Shown: piece after piece, positions 6,616-13,818 of the stretch
Numbering within the stretch: the first letter of the stretch is position 1
How the letters are laid out: each line of letters starts with the position of its first letter
DNA from: Smithella sp. ME-1
GTDB taxonomy: Bacteria > Desulfobacterota > Syntrophia > Syntrophales > Smithellaceae
Direction of reading: 5' to 3'
Assembly (NCBI GenBank): GCA_000495415.1
Contig: AWGX01000092.1
Location: forward strand, 1-13,818
DNA length: 13,818 nucleotides
Translations under genes and position numbers: made by a program
The notes under the pieces: generated by a model
What the model was told of the DNA's origin: nothing
The model's input: the letters and a program-made list of their open reading frames with translations, nothing else
The model's database searches: none

Positions 6616-7877
6616 CAAAACCCAAACTTTTATTTATTTCTCCAATACTTCCTTCGTCCGACGGGCCTGGCCTGGCTATGCGGCCATATTATCAAATTAT
6701 AAGTCTCAGCCGTATATATTCAATCCATCTTCTTGTTGCGGGCATTACTCCCGCAGGAACTTTCTATGACAAAGATATAAAAAAATATTGTGAAAATATA
6801 AACTATATTTGTCGCTACCGGTTCTCGGGATGGAAATTCAGTCTGTGGCATCGTCTTTATCGTTTAATGGATAACCTTAAACATTTTGTTAAAGGAAATG
6901 ATCTTACTTTTGTTGCAGATTCAGGAGATAAAAATTATTTGCAGCACGACAAAACTCTGGCAAAGATAGCCGGTTTGAACTTCGACCGCGTGCATGTATT
7001 CAGGCTTTACTTGACATTTGTAGCTGAAATATTAAAAAAACACGGACTTAATTCTTTTTATTCCCTAGATATGGATGATATCGAATCGGAAACACGAAAA
7101 TCTATCAGCGAATTATACTTGCAAAACAAAGATTTTATATCGGCATCAAGAATAAAAAATGAATCAAAAATATTTTTTAACATGGAAACAAAAAATATTC
7201 ACGAGTATAATCAAACGTTTGCATGCTCTCTTCATGACAAAAATATCCTCCAAAAAAGATTTCCCGGCAAAGTAATTTCTGTACTGCCGAATGTGATGCC
7301 AATTCATAAGAAATCAAAAACCAGATCGGCTAATCATATTTTTACAATTCTTTTTGTAGGAACATTGGGATACTATCCCAATGTCGATGGTTTATTATTT
7401 TTCGCCGATAAAATAGTACCGATTCTTAGAGAAAAATTTCGGCAACCATGGCGATTGCAGGTTGTCGGAGCTCTCCCGGGAAACAAACGGATAAAGCAAT
7501 TAGAAAATTACCCGGAAATACAATTTAGGGGCTGGATAAGTGATCTCTCTCCTGAGTATGAAGCAGCGGATATTGTTATTGCTCCCATCCGTGGAGGAGG
7601 AGGAACCAGAATTAAAATACTGGAAGCATTTGCCAACGGAGTTCCCGTTGTATCAACCTCCAAAGGAGCCGAGGGGTTGGACGTCGAAAACGGAATACAT
7701 TTAATTATTGAAGATGATGCCCGGCTTTTTGCCCAAGCGTGTATTCAGTTAATGACAGATGATAGACTTGCCAATGAACTATCAAGACAGGCCTTGGATA
7801 TTGTGGCTTTAAAATACAGCCCCGAAATTATTAACCAAATATGGACAAGTCAGTTACCGCATAACGGCGTGAATTAG
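6600..7877 (+). CDS. Glycosyltransferase family 4 (group 1) protein
   Basis: The 425-residue protein has the GT-B layout of family GT4. The N-terminal acceptor domain includes PKLLFISPILPSSDGPGLAMRPYY (8-31) and SLDMDDIES (155-163). The C-terminal donor domain (about 247-402) contains ILFVGTLGYYPNVDGLLFF (250-268), the strand LQVVGALPG (286-294), and the signature APIRGGGGTRIKILEAFANGVPVVST (328-353), which holds the glutamate that contacts the donor ribose. It resembles sugar transferases of exopolysaccharide loci. Membership in GT4 is secure, while the donor sugar is not predictable. It overlaps the GT2 gene by 16 bp and ends 4 bp before the GT32-GT4 gene, so the three are very likely one transcript. 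Its coding sequence is visibly A/T-richer than the flanking housekeeping genes. The ribosome binding site is weak. Confidence 0.9.
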   Translation: MASKLTKPKLLFISPILPSSDGPGLAMRPYYQIISLSRIYSIHLLVAGITPAGTFYDKDIKKYCENINYICRYRFSGWKFSLWHRLYRLMDNLKHFVKGNDLTFVADSGDKNYLQHDKTLAKIAGLNFDRVHVFRLYLTFVAEILKKHGLNSFYSLDMDDIESETRKSISELYLQNKDFISASRIKNESKIFFNMETKNIHEYNQTFACSLHDKNILQKRFPGKVISVLPNVMPIHKKSKTRSANHIFTILFVGTLGYYPNVDGLLFFADKIVPILREKFRQPWRLQVVGALPGNKRIKQLENYPEIQFRGWISDLSPEYEAADIVIAPIRGGGGTRIKILEAFANGVPVVSTSKGAEGLDVENGIHLIIEDDARLFAQACIQLMTDDRLANELSRQALDIVALKYSPEIINQIWTSQLPHNGVN

Positions 7878-7881
7878 GAAT

Positions 7882-10047
7882 ATGAAAAAAACACCTCGTA
7901 TATTTCATTTTGTATTCGGACTTCGCCCGCAAACAGAACCTTTCCATTTGATGCACTATCTTTGTATTGCCTCCTGCCTGCATATCAATAAACCGGACGC
8001 TGTTTTGTTTCATTATCAGCACATGCCGTGGGGACCATGGTGGGAACTAATCGCTCCGTCTATACAACTGCATAAAATTGAACCGGACAAATTCATTTCT
8101 TCATTTTTATACAATGATCCTGCCATTGGTCAATACCGGTATGCCCATCTATCGGATATCGCCCGTCTGGAAATTCTGATTAAATACGGTGGAATATACG
8201 CCGATATAGACACACTCTTTATTAATAAACTCCCGAATCACTTTTTTGAGTATGAATTTGTCATGGGCATGGAAAAAGTCGATTGGACAACTATTGCTGC
8301 CCAAACAGCAGGAGGATCTCTCTGCAATGCCTGGATGATGGGAGAACCAAATTCGGACTTTGCTAAACTTCTGCTTGCGCGTACATACGAATCCTTTGAC
8401 GGAACATGGAGCGCTCATAGTACTTTTCTACCTTACCGGTTGAGCCGCGAACATCCGGACTGGATTCATGTGGAACCCCAGCGTTCATTCTTTTTTTATG
8501 ACTGGACAGGAAAAGGAATCAGGGGAATTTTTGAAGAATCACTGCCGAATATGGATAATGTATACAGTATCCATCTTTGGAGTCACATGTGGTGGGACCG
8601 CAAAAGAATTGATACCTCTTATTTTCATGCCGTAAGATTGACACCTGAATATGTAAGATTTTCCAAATCAGCTTACGCCGAACTAGCCCGGCCTTTTTTG
8701 CCTGAAAGTATAACGTATAGCCGTTTGCGATTTGAATTACAGAAAATAAACATTGTTTGGGAAAACGGAGAATTTGCCAGCAGGAAATATCTTGAAAAAA
8801 TATATAGATGGGGTAAAAATATCTTGCGGGAATCTGCGCAGACAGCAAAGATTGAAGAAAAATCACCTGTCAAAAAACAAACAAAAATCTCTGTGAAAGA
8901 TATGAAAACAATAAAGTATATTGGATTCAATGATTCAACAGGCTATAGCATTGCGGCCAGAACCATGGTTTCGGCCCTGCGAAAGGAAAACGCAACTGTT
9001 CATTGGGTACCCGTTGTGTGGGGCTCTTCGGCATATAATCCACATTCGGTAAAGCAAATCAGAGAAGGTTATAGAAACGTTATTATTCATACGGTACCCG
9101 AGTATTATCCATACTGGCTTAATTTTGAGCAGGAAGAGAAGACGAAATCTAAAAAAATATGGGGCTATACCGCTTGGGAAACTGATAAAATCCCCAGTCA
9201 CTGGGCGAAGCTTTTGAACATCATGGACGGAATATTCGTACCTTGCCACTGGAATAAGGAAGTATTCCGCAAGTGTGGTATTCAAACCAGGATTGAAGTT
9301 TTACCGCATATATCCCAGTTTCACGGCCAGGTTCCGGAGGTTTCACCTTCTCCAAAATTGAATAAATTGATAGACCGAATGGGTACAAGGTTTGTTTTTT
9401 ATAATATTGGAGTATGGAGTGACCGTAAAGCGCCCTGGCTTTTAATCGAAGCTTTTTTGTCGGAATTCAGTCCGCATGAACCGGTTACTCTTGTTGTCAA
9501 AACAGGGGAATATGATTTCTCGAAATATAAACGCAAATGGTATAAACCATGGCAATTAACACCACATAAGACTGTGAGCACATTCAAAATAATCACGAAA
9601 TTCCGAACAAATGGGCCGGAGATTATCCATCTGGATGAAGAATTTTCCGACACTGATATCGCGTGGCTACATAAAAGAGGCGACTGCTTTGTTTCTCTCG
9701 CCCGCGGTGAGGGCTGGGGAATGGCTTCATACGAAGCGGCCTGGTGTGGAAAACCCATAATTATTACCGGTTTTGGCGGCGTTCTTGATTATCTGCCGGA
9801 AAATATTTCTTACCACGTGAATTATCGGCTGATGCCCGTGCATCTTGAAGCAGACAAACAATCATATACTCCTGACCAACTGTGGGCAGATCCTGACTTA
9901 GCTCATGCCCGGCAATTGATGCGTCAGGTGTTCGAAGATCAAAAAGGCGCAGCGGAAAAAGGTCTGCAACTCAGGAACTATGTTAACCGGAATTTCAATT
10001 CCGCCCTGATTGCGAGAAAGTGTCTTGATGCACTAGAGGCGGAATAA
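7882..10047 (+). CDS. Bifunctional glycosyltransferase: GT32-like domain fused to GT4-like domain
   Basis: This 721-residue protein joins two different folds. Residues 1-275 form a GT32-like DXD sugar-transferase domain: RIFHFVFG (6-13), YAHLSDIARLEILIKYGGIYADIDTLF (87-113) with the metal-binding D108-x-D110, and the late HLWSHMWWD (231-239). Residues 315-342 are a lysine/glutamate-rich linker. Residues 343-720 form a GT4-like GT-B domain: KYIGFNDSTGYSIAARTM (345-362), FVPCHWNKEVFRKCGI (452-467), FYNIGVWSDRKAPWLLIEAF (506-525) and GEGWGMASYEAAWCGKPII (609-627). Either half is close to the length of a complete enzyme of its family, so two successive sugar transfers by one chain are plausible. 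The ATG at 7882 follows the stop of the GT4 gene by 4 bp with a close TTAGGAA. M341 (ATG at 8902) could permit separate translation of the GT4 half, but no good ribosome binding site is evident. Confidence 0.92.
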   Translation: MKKTPRIFHFVFGLRPQTEPFHLMHYLCIASCLHINKPDAVLFHYQHMPWGPWWELIAPSIQLHKIEPDKFISSFLYNDPAIGQYRYAHLSDIARLEILIKYGGIYADIDTLFINKLPNHFFEYEFVMGMEKVDWTTIAAQTAGGSLCNAWMMGEPNSDFAKLLLARTYESFDGTWSAHSTFLPYRLSREHPDWIHVEPQRSFFFYDWTGKGIRGIFEESLPNMDNVYSIHLWSHMWWDRKRIDTSYFHAVRLTPEYVRFSKSAYAELARPFLPESITYSRLRFELQKINIVWENGEFASRKYLEKIYRWGKNILRESAQTAKIEEKSPVKKQTKISVKDMKTIKYIGFNDSTGYSIAARTMVSALRKENATVHWVPVVWGSSAYNPHSVKQIREGYRNVIIHTVPEYYPYWLNFEQEEKTKSKKIWGYTAWETDKIPSHWAKLLNIMDGIFVPCHWNKEVFRKCGIQTRIEVLPHISQFHGQVPEVSPSPKLNKLIDRMGTRFVFYNIGVWSDRKAPWLLIEAFLSEFSPHEPVTLVVKTGEYDFSKYKRKWYKPWQLTPHKTVSTFKIITKFRTNGPEIIHLDEEFSDTDIAWLHKRGDCFVSLARGEGWGMASYEAAWCGKPIIITGFGGVLDYLPENISYHVNYRLMPVHLEADKQSYTPDQLWADPDLAHARQLMRQVFEDQKGAAEKGLQLRNYVNRNFNSALIARKCLDALEAE

Positions 10048-10077
10048 TTTGAAAATATTACAGAAACAATTTAAATT

Positions 10078-12150
10078 ATGACAATGAAATCCAATCGCCT
10101 GCTTAACGAAAAAAGCCCTTACCTTCTGCAACATGCGTATAATCCGGTTGACTGGTATCCTTGGGGAGATGAGGCTTTTAAAAAAGCAAAAATCGAAGAC
10201 AAGCCTGTCTTTCTTTCCATCGGATATTCTACCTGCCATTGGTGTCATGTCATGGAGCATGAATCGTTTGAAGACGAAGAAGTAGCCGGATTACTCAACG
10301 ATTCATTTGTAAACATTAAAGTCGATAGGGAGGAACGTCCCGACATAGACGCAGTTTATATGAAAGTCTGCCAACTCATGACGCAAAGCGGCGGTTGGCC
10401 TTTGACAATTATAATGACTCCGGATAAAAGACCGTTTTTTGCCGCAACCTACATTCCCAGAGAGAGCAAATATGGCCGTACCGGAATGTTGGAAATAATT
10501 CCCAAAATAAAATCCATCTGGCAAACCAGACGCGCGGATATTATTTCTTCTGCATCCGAAATTACGAATGCCTTAAATCAACCCATTCCCGGCAAAACTA
10601 ATGATTTAGGAGAAGATTTGTTGCGTCGGGCGTATCGATCGCTCTCGATGAGCTTTGATCCAACATTCGGTGGATTCGGTCAGACACCAAAGTTCCCATC
10701 TCCGCACAATTTCTTTTTTCTGTTGCGCTACTGGAAACGCACTGACGAAAAGCAGGCTTTGTACATGGTTGAGCACACCCTGCAAAACATGCGACGCGGC
10801 GGGATTTACGATCATATCGGCTTCGGATTTCACCGCTATTCAACCGATGCGCGCTGGATTGTTCCGCATTTTGAAAAGATGCTCTACGATCAGGCATTAA
10901 TGGCCATGGCACATACAGAGCTTTATCAGGCAACAGGAAAAAAGGAATACGAAAAAACCGCCCGCGAAATATTTACCTACGTTTTGCGCGATATGACGGA
11001 TGGACAGAGCGGTTTTTTCTCTGCTGAAGATGCCGATAGCGAAGGCGTAGAAGGGAAATTCTATCTCTGGACAGAGGAAGAAATCAGAAGAATTCTGACT
11101 CAGAAGGAAGCCGATTTATTCGTATCGCTTTACCGGCACAGCTCCGACATTGAGTTACCGGGCATGCACGAAATCACTTCAGATCAATTTATTGTGCATT
11201 TAAAACCGACGGACGAAGCTGAAAAAGATTTAACAGAAACAGTTTTAGATATAGAGAGTATTCGGGGAAAAATATTTGCCTGCCGTGAAAAACGGTTGCA
11301 TCCACACAAAGACGATAAAATTCTTACCGATTGGAATGGGCTAATGATTGCAGCGTTGGCCCGCGGCGCCCAGGTCTTCGATGAGCCGGTGTATGCCAAT
11401 GCTGCCGAGTGTGCGATGAATTTTATTCTCAAATTCATGCAAACTAAGGATGGCCGGCTACTGCACCGCTATCGCCAAGGGGAAGCAGCCATCGAAGGAA
11501 ACATTGACGATTATGCTTTTGTAATCTGGGCGCTTCTGGAACTCTATGAATCTACATTTCAGACAAAGTATCTGCAGAAAGCCTCGGAGTTTCATGCTCA
11601 CTTATTCAGTCACTTTCTTGATGATAAAAACGGCGGGCTGTTTTTTACCTCCCGTGATGCTGAAAAACTTCTAATCCGCCCGAAAGAACTCTACGACGGC
11701 GCCATTCCTTCCGGTAATTCTGTAGCCTTTATCAATGCACTGCGTCTATCCAGAATTACCGGCAATGCCGATATGGATAAAATATCAAATTTAATACTAA
11801 AAGCTTTCCAGGCACAGGCGTACTCGATGCCGGCGGCCTTTTCACATTTTCTGTGCGGCCTTGATTTTGCAATCGGACCGTCGAGCGAAGTCATTATTGC
11901 CGGAAATATCGATAATGCGGACACGAAAAAAATGTTGAAGGCTCTAAGAGAATGCTATGCGCCAAATAAGGTTGTCATCTTCCGTCCTGAAAAATCAGCA
12001 AAACCTGACATCGAAACGATCGCGCCATTTGTGAAGTCGCATTCCGGTATTAATAAAAAGGCAAGTGCTTATGTTTGCACTAATTACACTTGCGCTTTGC
12101 CCACAAACGATCCGCAGAAAATGATTGAGCTTCTTAAATCAAATAAATAA
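10078..12150 (+). CDS. YyaL/DUF255 family protein: thioredoxin-like domain plus (alpha/alpha) barrel
   Basis: The 690-residue protein is close to the usual length of this family (Bacillus YyaL, human SPATA20). The N-terminal thioredoxin-fold domain (about 5-165) has the family signature [21 protein letters not shown] (partly at 10-30), the CHWC redox motif at 53-56 followed by [19 protein letters not shown] (81-91) and GGWPLT (105-110). The remainder is a glycoside-hydrolase/epimerase-like alpha-alpha barrel with [14 protein letters not shown] (197-210), [15 protein letters not shown] (241-255) and [10 protein letters not shown] (264-273). Both CxxC cysteines are present. The biochemical role of the family is unsettled; a cytoplasmic redox or sugar-related function has been proposed. 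No signal peptide is seen. ATG codons at 10078 and 10084 are both possible, neither with a strong Shine-Dalgarno sequence. It starts 30 bp after the GT32-GT4 gene and ends 7 bp before the methyltransferase gene, so it may be read through from the glycosyltransferase operon. Confidence 0.95.
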   Translation: MTMKSNRLLNEKSPYLLQHAYNPVDWYPWGDEAFKKAKIEDKPVFLSIGYSTCHWCHVMEHESFEDEEVAGLLNDSFVNIKVDREERPDIDAVYMKVCQLMTQSGGWPLTIIMTPDKRPFFAATYIPRESKYGRTGMLEIIPKIKSIWQTRRADIISSASEITNALNQPIPGKTNDLGEDLLRRAYRSLSMSFDPTFGGFGQTPKFPSPHNFFFLLRYWKRTDEKQALYMVEHTLQNMRRGGIYDHIGFGFHRYSTDARWIVPHFEKMLYDQALMAMAHTELYQATGKKEYEKTAREIFTYVLRDMTDGQSGFFSAEDADSEGVEGKFYLWTEEEIRRILTQKEADLFVSLYRHSSDIELPGMHEITSDQFIVHLKPTDEAEKDLTETVLDIESIRGKIFACREKRLHPHKDDKILTDWNGLMIAALARGAQVFDEPVYANAAECAMNFILKFMQTKDGRLLHRYRQGEAAIEGNIDDYAFVIWALLELYESTFQTKYLQKASEFHAHLFSHFLDDKNGGLFFTSRDAEKLLIRPKELYDGAIPSGNSVAFINALRLSRITGNADMDKISNLILKAFQAQAYSMPAAFSHFLCGLDFAIGPSSEVIIAGNIDNADTKKMLKALRECYAPNKVVIFRPEKSAKPDIETIAPFVKSHSGINKKASAYVCTNYTCALPTNDPQKMIELLKSNK

Positions 12151-12157
12151 GAGGATT

Positions 12158-12982
12158 ATGCAGGACACGATTTTAAAAAAACTTGTCTGTCCGGTTTGTA
12201 ACACTCGTGAGAAATCAGATAAACAGCTTAGCATTGCTACTTATGCAAAAGCCGATGAATCTCCAACACTCTTTTGTAATAATTGCCAATCGCGTTTCGC
12301 GCCCATTGACGCCATCCTTAATTTAGCCGGAGATGTTATTGCTCCAAGACTTTTTTCTTCCCAGTGGGCTATGGAATTCGAACCGATTGTCACCGCCTAT
12401 GAAGCAATCTGGCGTCCATGTTTAACGTCTTTCGTATCAGATTTAGCATGGGAGATGGAAACTTCGAGACAACTAATGGATGTGTCGTCTGGAATGGATG
12501 TATTGGATCTTGCCTGCGGCACCGGCAATTTCACGCGTATCTTTTCAGAGGCAGCAAAACACGGCACGGTTATTGGAGTCGATTTATCACTTCCCATGCT
12601 GAAGCAAGGCAGACGTAGAATCAAAGAGCAAAACAAAACTGACATAACGCTGATACGCGTCGACGTAACCAAATGGCCTTTCGCACCGGAAACATTTGAT
12701 CGCATCCATTGTGCGGGCGCGCTACATCTTTTTCCTGATATACAAAATGTTTTTAATTCCATTTACCGCTCTTTGAAAACGGAAGGTTATTTTGTAGGAG
12801 CCACGTATTGTCTGGAAGGAAACATCGTTATTAATAGTATTCAAAAATATTTAGAAAAAGCACATGGGATTCACTGGTTCGCTCAGCAGGAGCTTCAAAA
12901 GCTTTCGTCTAATGCCGGTTTTACCCGATGGGAACATCAAACATACAGACAAGGGATTGTATTCAAAGTTCAAAAACTATAG
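12158..12982 (+). CDS. Zinc-ribbon class I SAM-dependent methyltransferase
   Basis: Starting at ATG 12158 the protein has 274 residues. The N-terminus (1-56) is a Trm112-like or zinc-ribbon segment with CPVC at 11-14 and CNNC at 40-43, followed by APIDAILNLAGD, a pattern common in methyltransferases of the UbiE-like group. The class I methyltransferase domain follows: motif I VLDLACGTGNF (115-125), the acidic end of strand two VIGVDLS (138-144), and motif IV region DRIHCAGALHLFPD (181-194). It should transfer a methyl group from S-adenosylmethionine, but the substrate is unknown. The frame is also open upstream to TTG at 12125, within the YyaL gene, but AGAGG just before 12158 and the 7-bp gap favour the ATG. 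It is the last gene of the rightward series; the next gene has its own promoter. Confidence 0.88.
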   Translation: MQDTILKKLVCPVCNTREKSDKQLSIATYAKADESPTLFCNNCQSRFAPIDAILNLAGDVIAPRLFSSQWAMEFEPIVTAYEAIWRPCLTSFVSDLAWEMETSRQLMDVSSGMDVLDLACGTGNFTRIFSEAAKHGTVIGVDLSLPMLKQGRRRIKEQNKTDITLIRVDVTKWPFAPETFDRIHCAGALHLFPDIQNVFNSIYRSLKTEGYFVGATYCLEGNIVINSIQKYLEKAHGIHWFAQQELQKLSSNAGFTRWEHQTYRQGIVFKVQKL

Positions 12983-13019
12983 AATCTTTTACATGCGATA
13001 TTTCACGACCAATATTTGC

Positions 13020-13049
13020 TTGACGTGTAACTCCATTGCCGTTTATAAT
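13020..13049 (+). promoter_or_regulatory. Sigma70-type promoter of the OmpA-like lipoprotein gene
   Basis: TTGACG (13020-13025, five of six consensus matches) and a perfect TATAAT (13044-13049) are separated by 18 bp. This predicts transcription starting near 13056 and an untranslated leader of about 54 bases. It is the best promoter in the window and lies in the 127-bp gap after the methyltransferase gene. Confidence 0.75.
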
Positions 13050-13092
13050 TTCTTTGTCAGAGCTTACAAAAGTTTTAATTTAAACGTATTTT

Positions 13093-13101
13093 AAGGGGAG
13101 G
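13093..13101 (+). promoter_or_regulatory. Strong ribosome binding site of the lipoprotein gene
   Basis: AAGGGGAGG lies 8 bp before the ATG at 13110 and is far stronger than the sites of the glycosyltransferase genes. With the near-consensus promoter it suggests abundant expression, as is usual for OmpA/Pal-type envelope proteins. Confidence 0.8.
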
Positions 13102-13109
13102 AACAAACA

Positions 13110-13784
13110 ATGAATAAAAAAGGAATTTCCTTATTTCTTTGTTGTATTTTAATTATGGTTGGTTGCGCTCAGACCGGAACAATGACCAAAAGTGAGCAAG
13201 GAGGTCTTTTAGGCGCCGGAGGAGGGGCTGTAGTCGGAGCGATATTGGGACAGGCCATCGGACGTAATACCCAAAGCACTCTTATCGGCGCAGCCATCGG
13301 AGCTGCCGTGGGCGGTGGAGGTGGTTACGGTGTCGGCAAGATGATGGACAATCAGGAAAAAGAAATGCGTGAAGTTCTGGCAAGGTCGGAAGCTGCCGCC
13401 GTTACCAGGGAAGGCAATCTTCTATCGGTAACTTTTAAGGGCGATGTTACATTCGATACGAACTCAGCAGAACTGCGTCCGGGACTCTATAATGAAATAA
13501 ACAGGGTAGCCGGAGTTTTAAATCAATATCCCGATACCTTAATCAGAGTGGAAGGACATACCGACAGCAAAGGTTCAGACGAATATAACATGGATCTTTC
13601 GAAAAGGCGTGCCAATAATGTGAAAACTTTACTGGTTATGCGCGGTGTAGCTGAAAATCGCATTGAAGTTGTCGGATACGGAAAAACCATGCCTGTTGCA
13701 ACCAATGATACCGAAGCCGGACGACAAAAAAACAGAAGGGTAGAAATCAGGATTGCGCCGAAAGCACAAACTCAAGCACCATAA
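13110..13784 (+). CDS. OmpA-family outer-membrane lipoprotein with glycine-zipper domain
   Basis: The 224-residue precursor has a lipoprotein signal peptide: MNKK, a hydrophobic core, then IMVGC with the lipidated cysteine at 19. Residues 31-77 form a glycine zipper (GGLLGAGGGAVVGAILGQAIG, repeated as IGAAIGAAVGGGGGYGVG), a segment thought to insert in or pack on membranes. After a short charged stretch, residues about 105-215 are an OmpA/MotB C-terminal peptidoglycan-binding domain with VTFDTNSAELRPG (113-125), VEGHTDSKGSDEYN (147-160), LSKRRANNV (163-171) and the closing RQKNRRVEIRI (205-215). It should anchor the outer membrane to the cell wall. The zipper separates it from classical Pal and makes it resemble YiaD-type proteins. 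The gene is monocistronic as far as seen, with its own promoter and ribosome binding site. No terminator is visible before the window ends. Confidence 0.95.
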   Translation: MNKKGISLFLCCILIMVGCAQTGTMTKSEQGGLLGAGGGAVVGAILGQAIGRNTQSTLIGAAIGAAVGGGGGYGVGKMMDNQEKEMREVLARSEAAAVTREGNLLSVTFKGDVTFDTNSAELRPGLYNEINRVAGVLNQYPDTLIRVEGHTDSKGSDEYNMDLSKRRANNVKTLLVMRGVAENRIEVVGYGKTMPVATNDTEAGRQKNRRVEIRIAPKAQTQAP

Positions 13785-13804
13785 AATGTAATAAAGTCAA
13801 ACAA

Positions 13805-13818
13805 GGGGGGGGGGGGGG
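13805..13818 (+). repeat. Terminal run of 14 G
   Basis: The last 14 bases are all G, directly after ACAA and beginning 20 bp past the stop codon of the lipoprotein gene. Such a run at a sequence edge is typical of a read-end or assembly artefact, especially with two-colour sequencing chemistry. A genuine poly-G slippage tract cannot be excluded from this window alone. Confidence 0.85.

Noticed and set aside
8519..9285. Open frames of 85-116 codons on the minus strand opposite the GT32-GT4 gene
   Set aside because: They lie antisense inside a well supported coding sequence, have no recognisable domain and no good ribosome binding site.
10598..10933. Overlapping open frames on both strands within the YyaL-family gene
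   Set aside because: The conserved motifs of the YyaL frame run through the whole stretch, so these are shadows of its codon pattern.
12125..12157. Extended methyltransferase start at TTG 12125
   Set aside because: It adds 11 residues encoded within the preceding gene with no ribosome binding site, while ATG 12158 has AGAGG next to it.

Overview
The window looks like chromosomal DNA of a Gram-negative bacterium. It encodes an outer-membrane lipoprotein with an OmpA-type peptidoglycan-binding domain and a set of surface-polysaccharide glycosyltransferases. An ADP-forming acyl-CoA ligase, a four-S1-domain RNA-binding protein and moderate-to-low GC would suit an anaerobic, syntrophic or sulfate-reducing Desulfobacterota (the old Deltaproteobacteria, for example Syntrophaceae-like). 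That assignment is inference from gene content; there is no rRNA or marker gene to fix it.

Layout. Positions 1-160 hold an array of imperfect hairpins with conserved loops and flanks but covarying stems, apparently continuing off the left edge. An S1-domain protein follows (264-1433, +). Convergent to it is a leftward group read from right to left: a GT10 fucosyltransferase (5469-4498), an ADP-forming acyl-CoA ligase (4338-2188) and a UPF0173-type metallo-beta-lactamase-fold hydrolase (2122-1502). From a divergent intergenic region at 5470-5613 a tight rightward series begins: GT2 (5614-6615), GT4 (6600-7877), a GT32-GT4 two-domain fusion (7882-10047), a YyaL/DUF255 thioredoxin-like protein (10078-12150) and a zinc-ribbon class I methyltransferase (12158-12982). 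A separate gene with a good sigma70-type promoter and a strong ribosome binding site encodes the OmpA-family glycine-zipper lipoprotein (13110-13784). The window ends in 14 consecutive G, which is probably a contig-end artefact.

Functionally, the four glycosyltransferase genes (five catalytic domains) between 4498 and 10047 look like part of an O-antigen, capsule or glycan-decoration locus set between housekeeping genes. Overlaps and gaps of 4-30 bp in the rightward series suggest co-transcription, and the thioredoxin-like and methyltransferase genes may simply ride on the same transcript. No flippase, polymerase, nucleotide-sugar synthesis gene, transposase, CRISPR array, tRNA or rRNA is visible. 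The most unusual structure is the hairpin array at the left edge: two 59-base units 70 bases apart keep pairing through compensatory changes in their stems.
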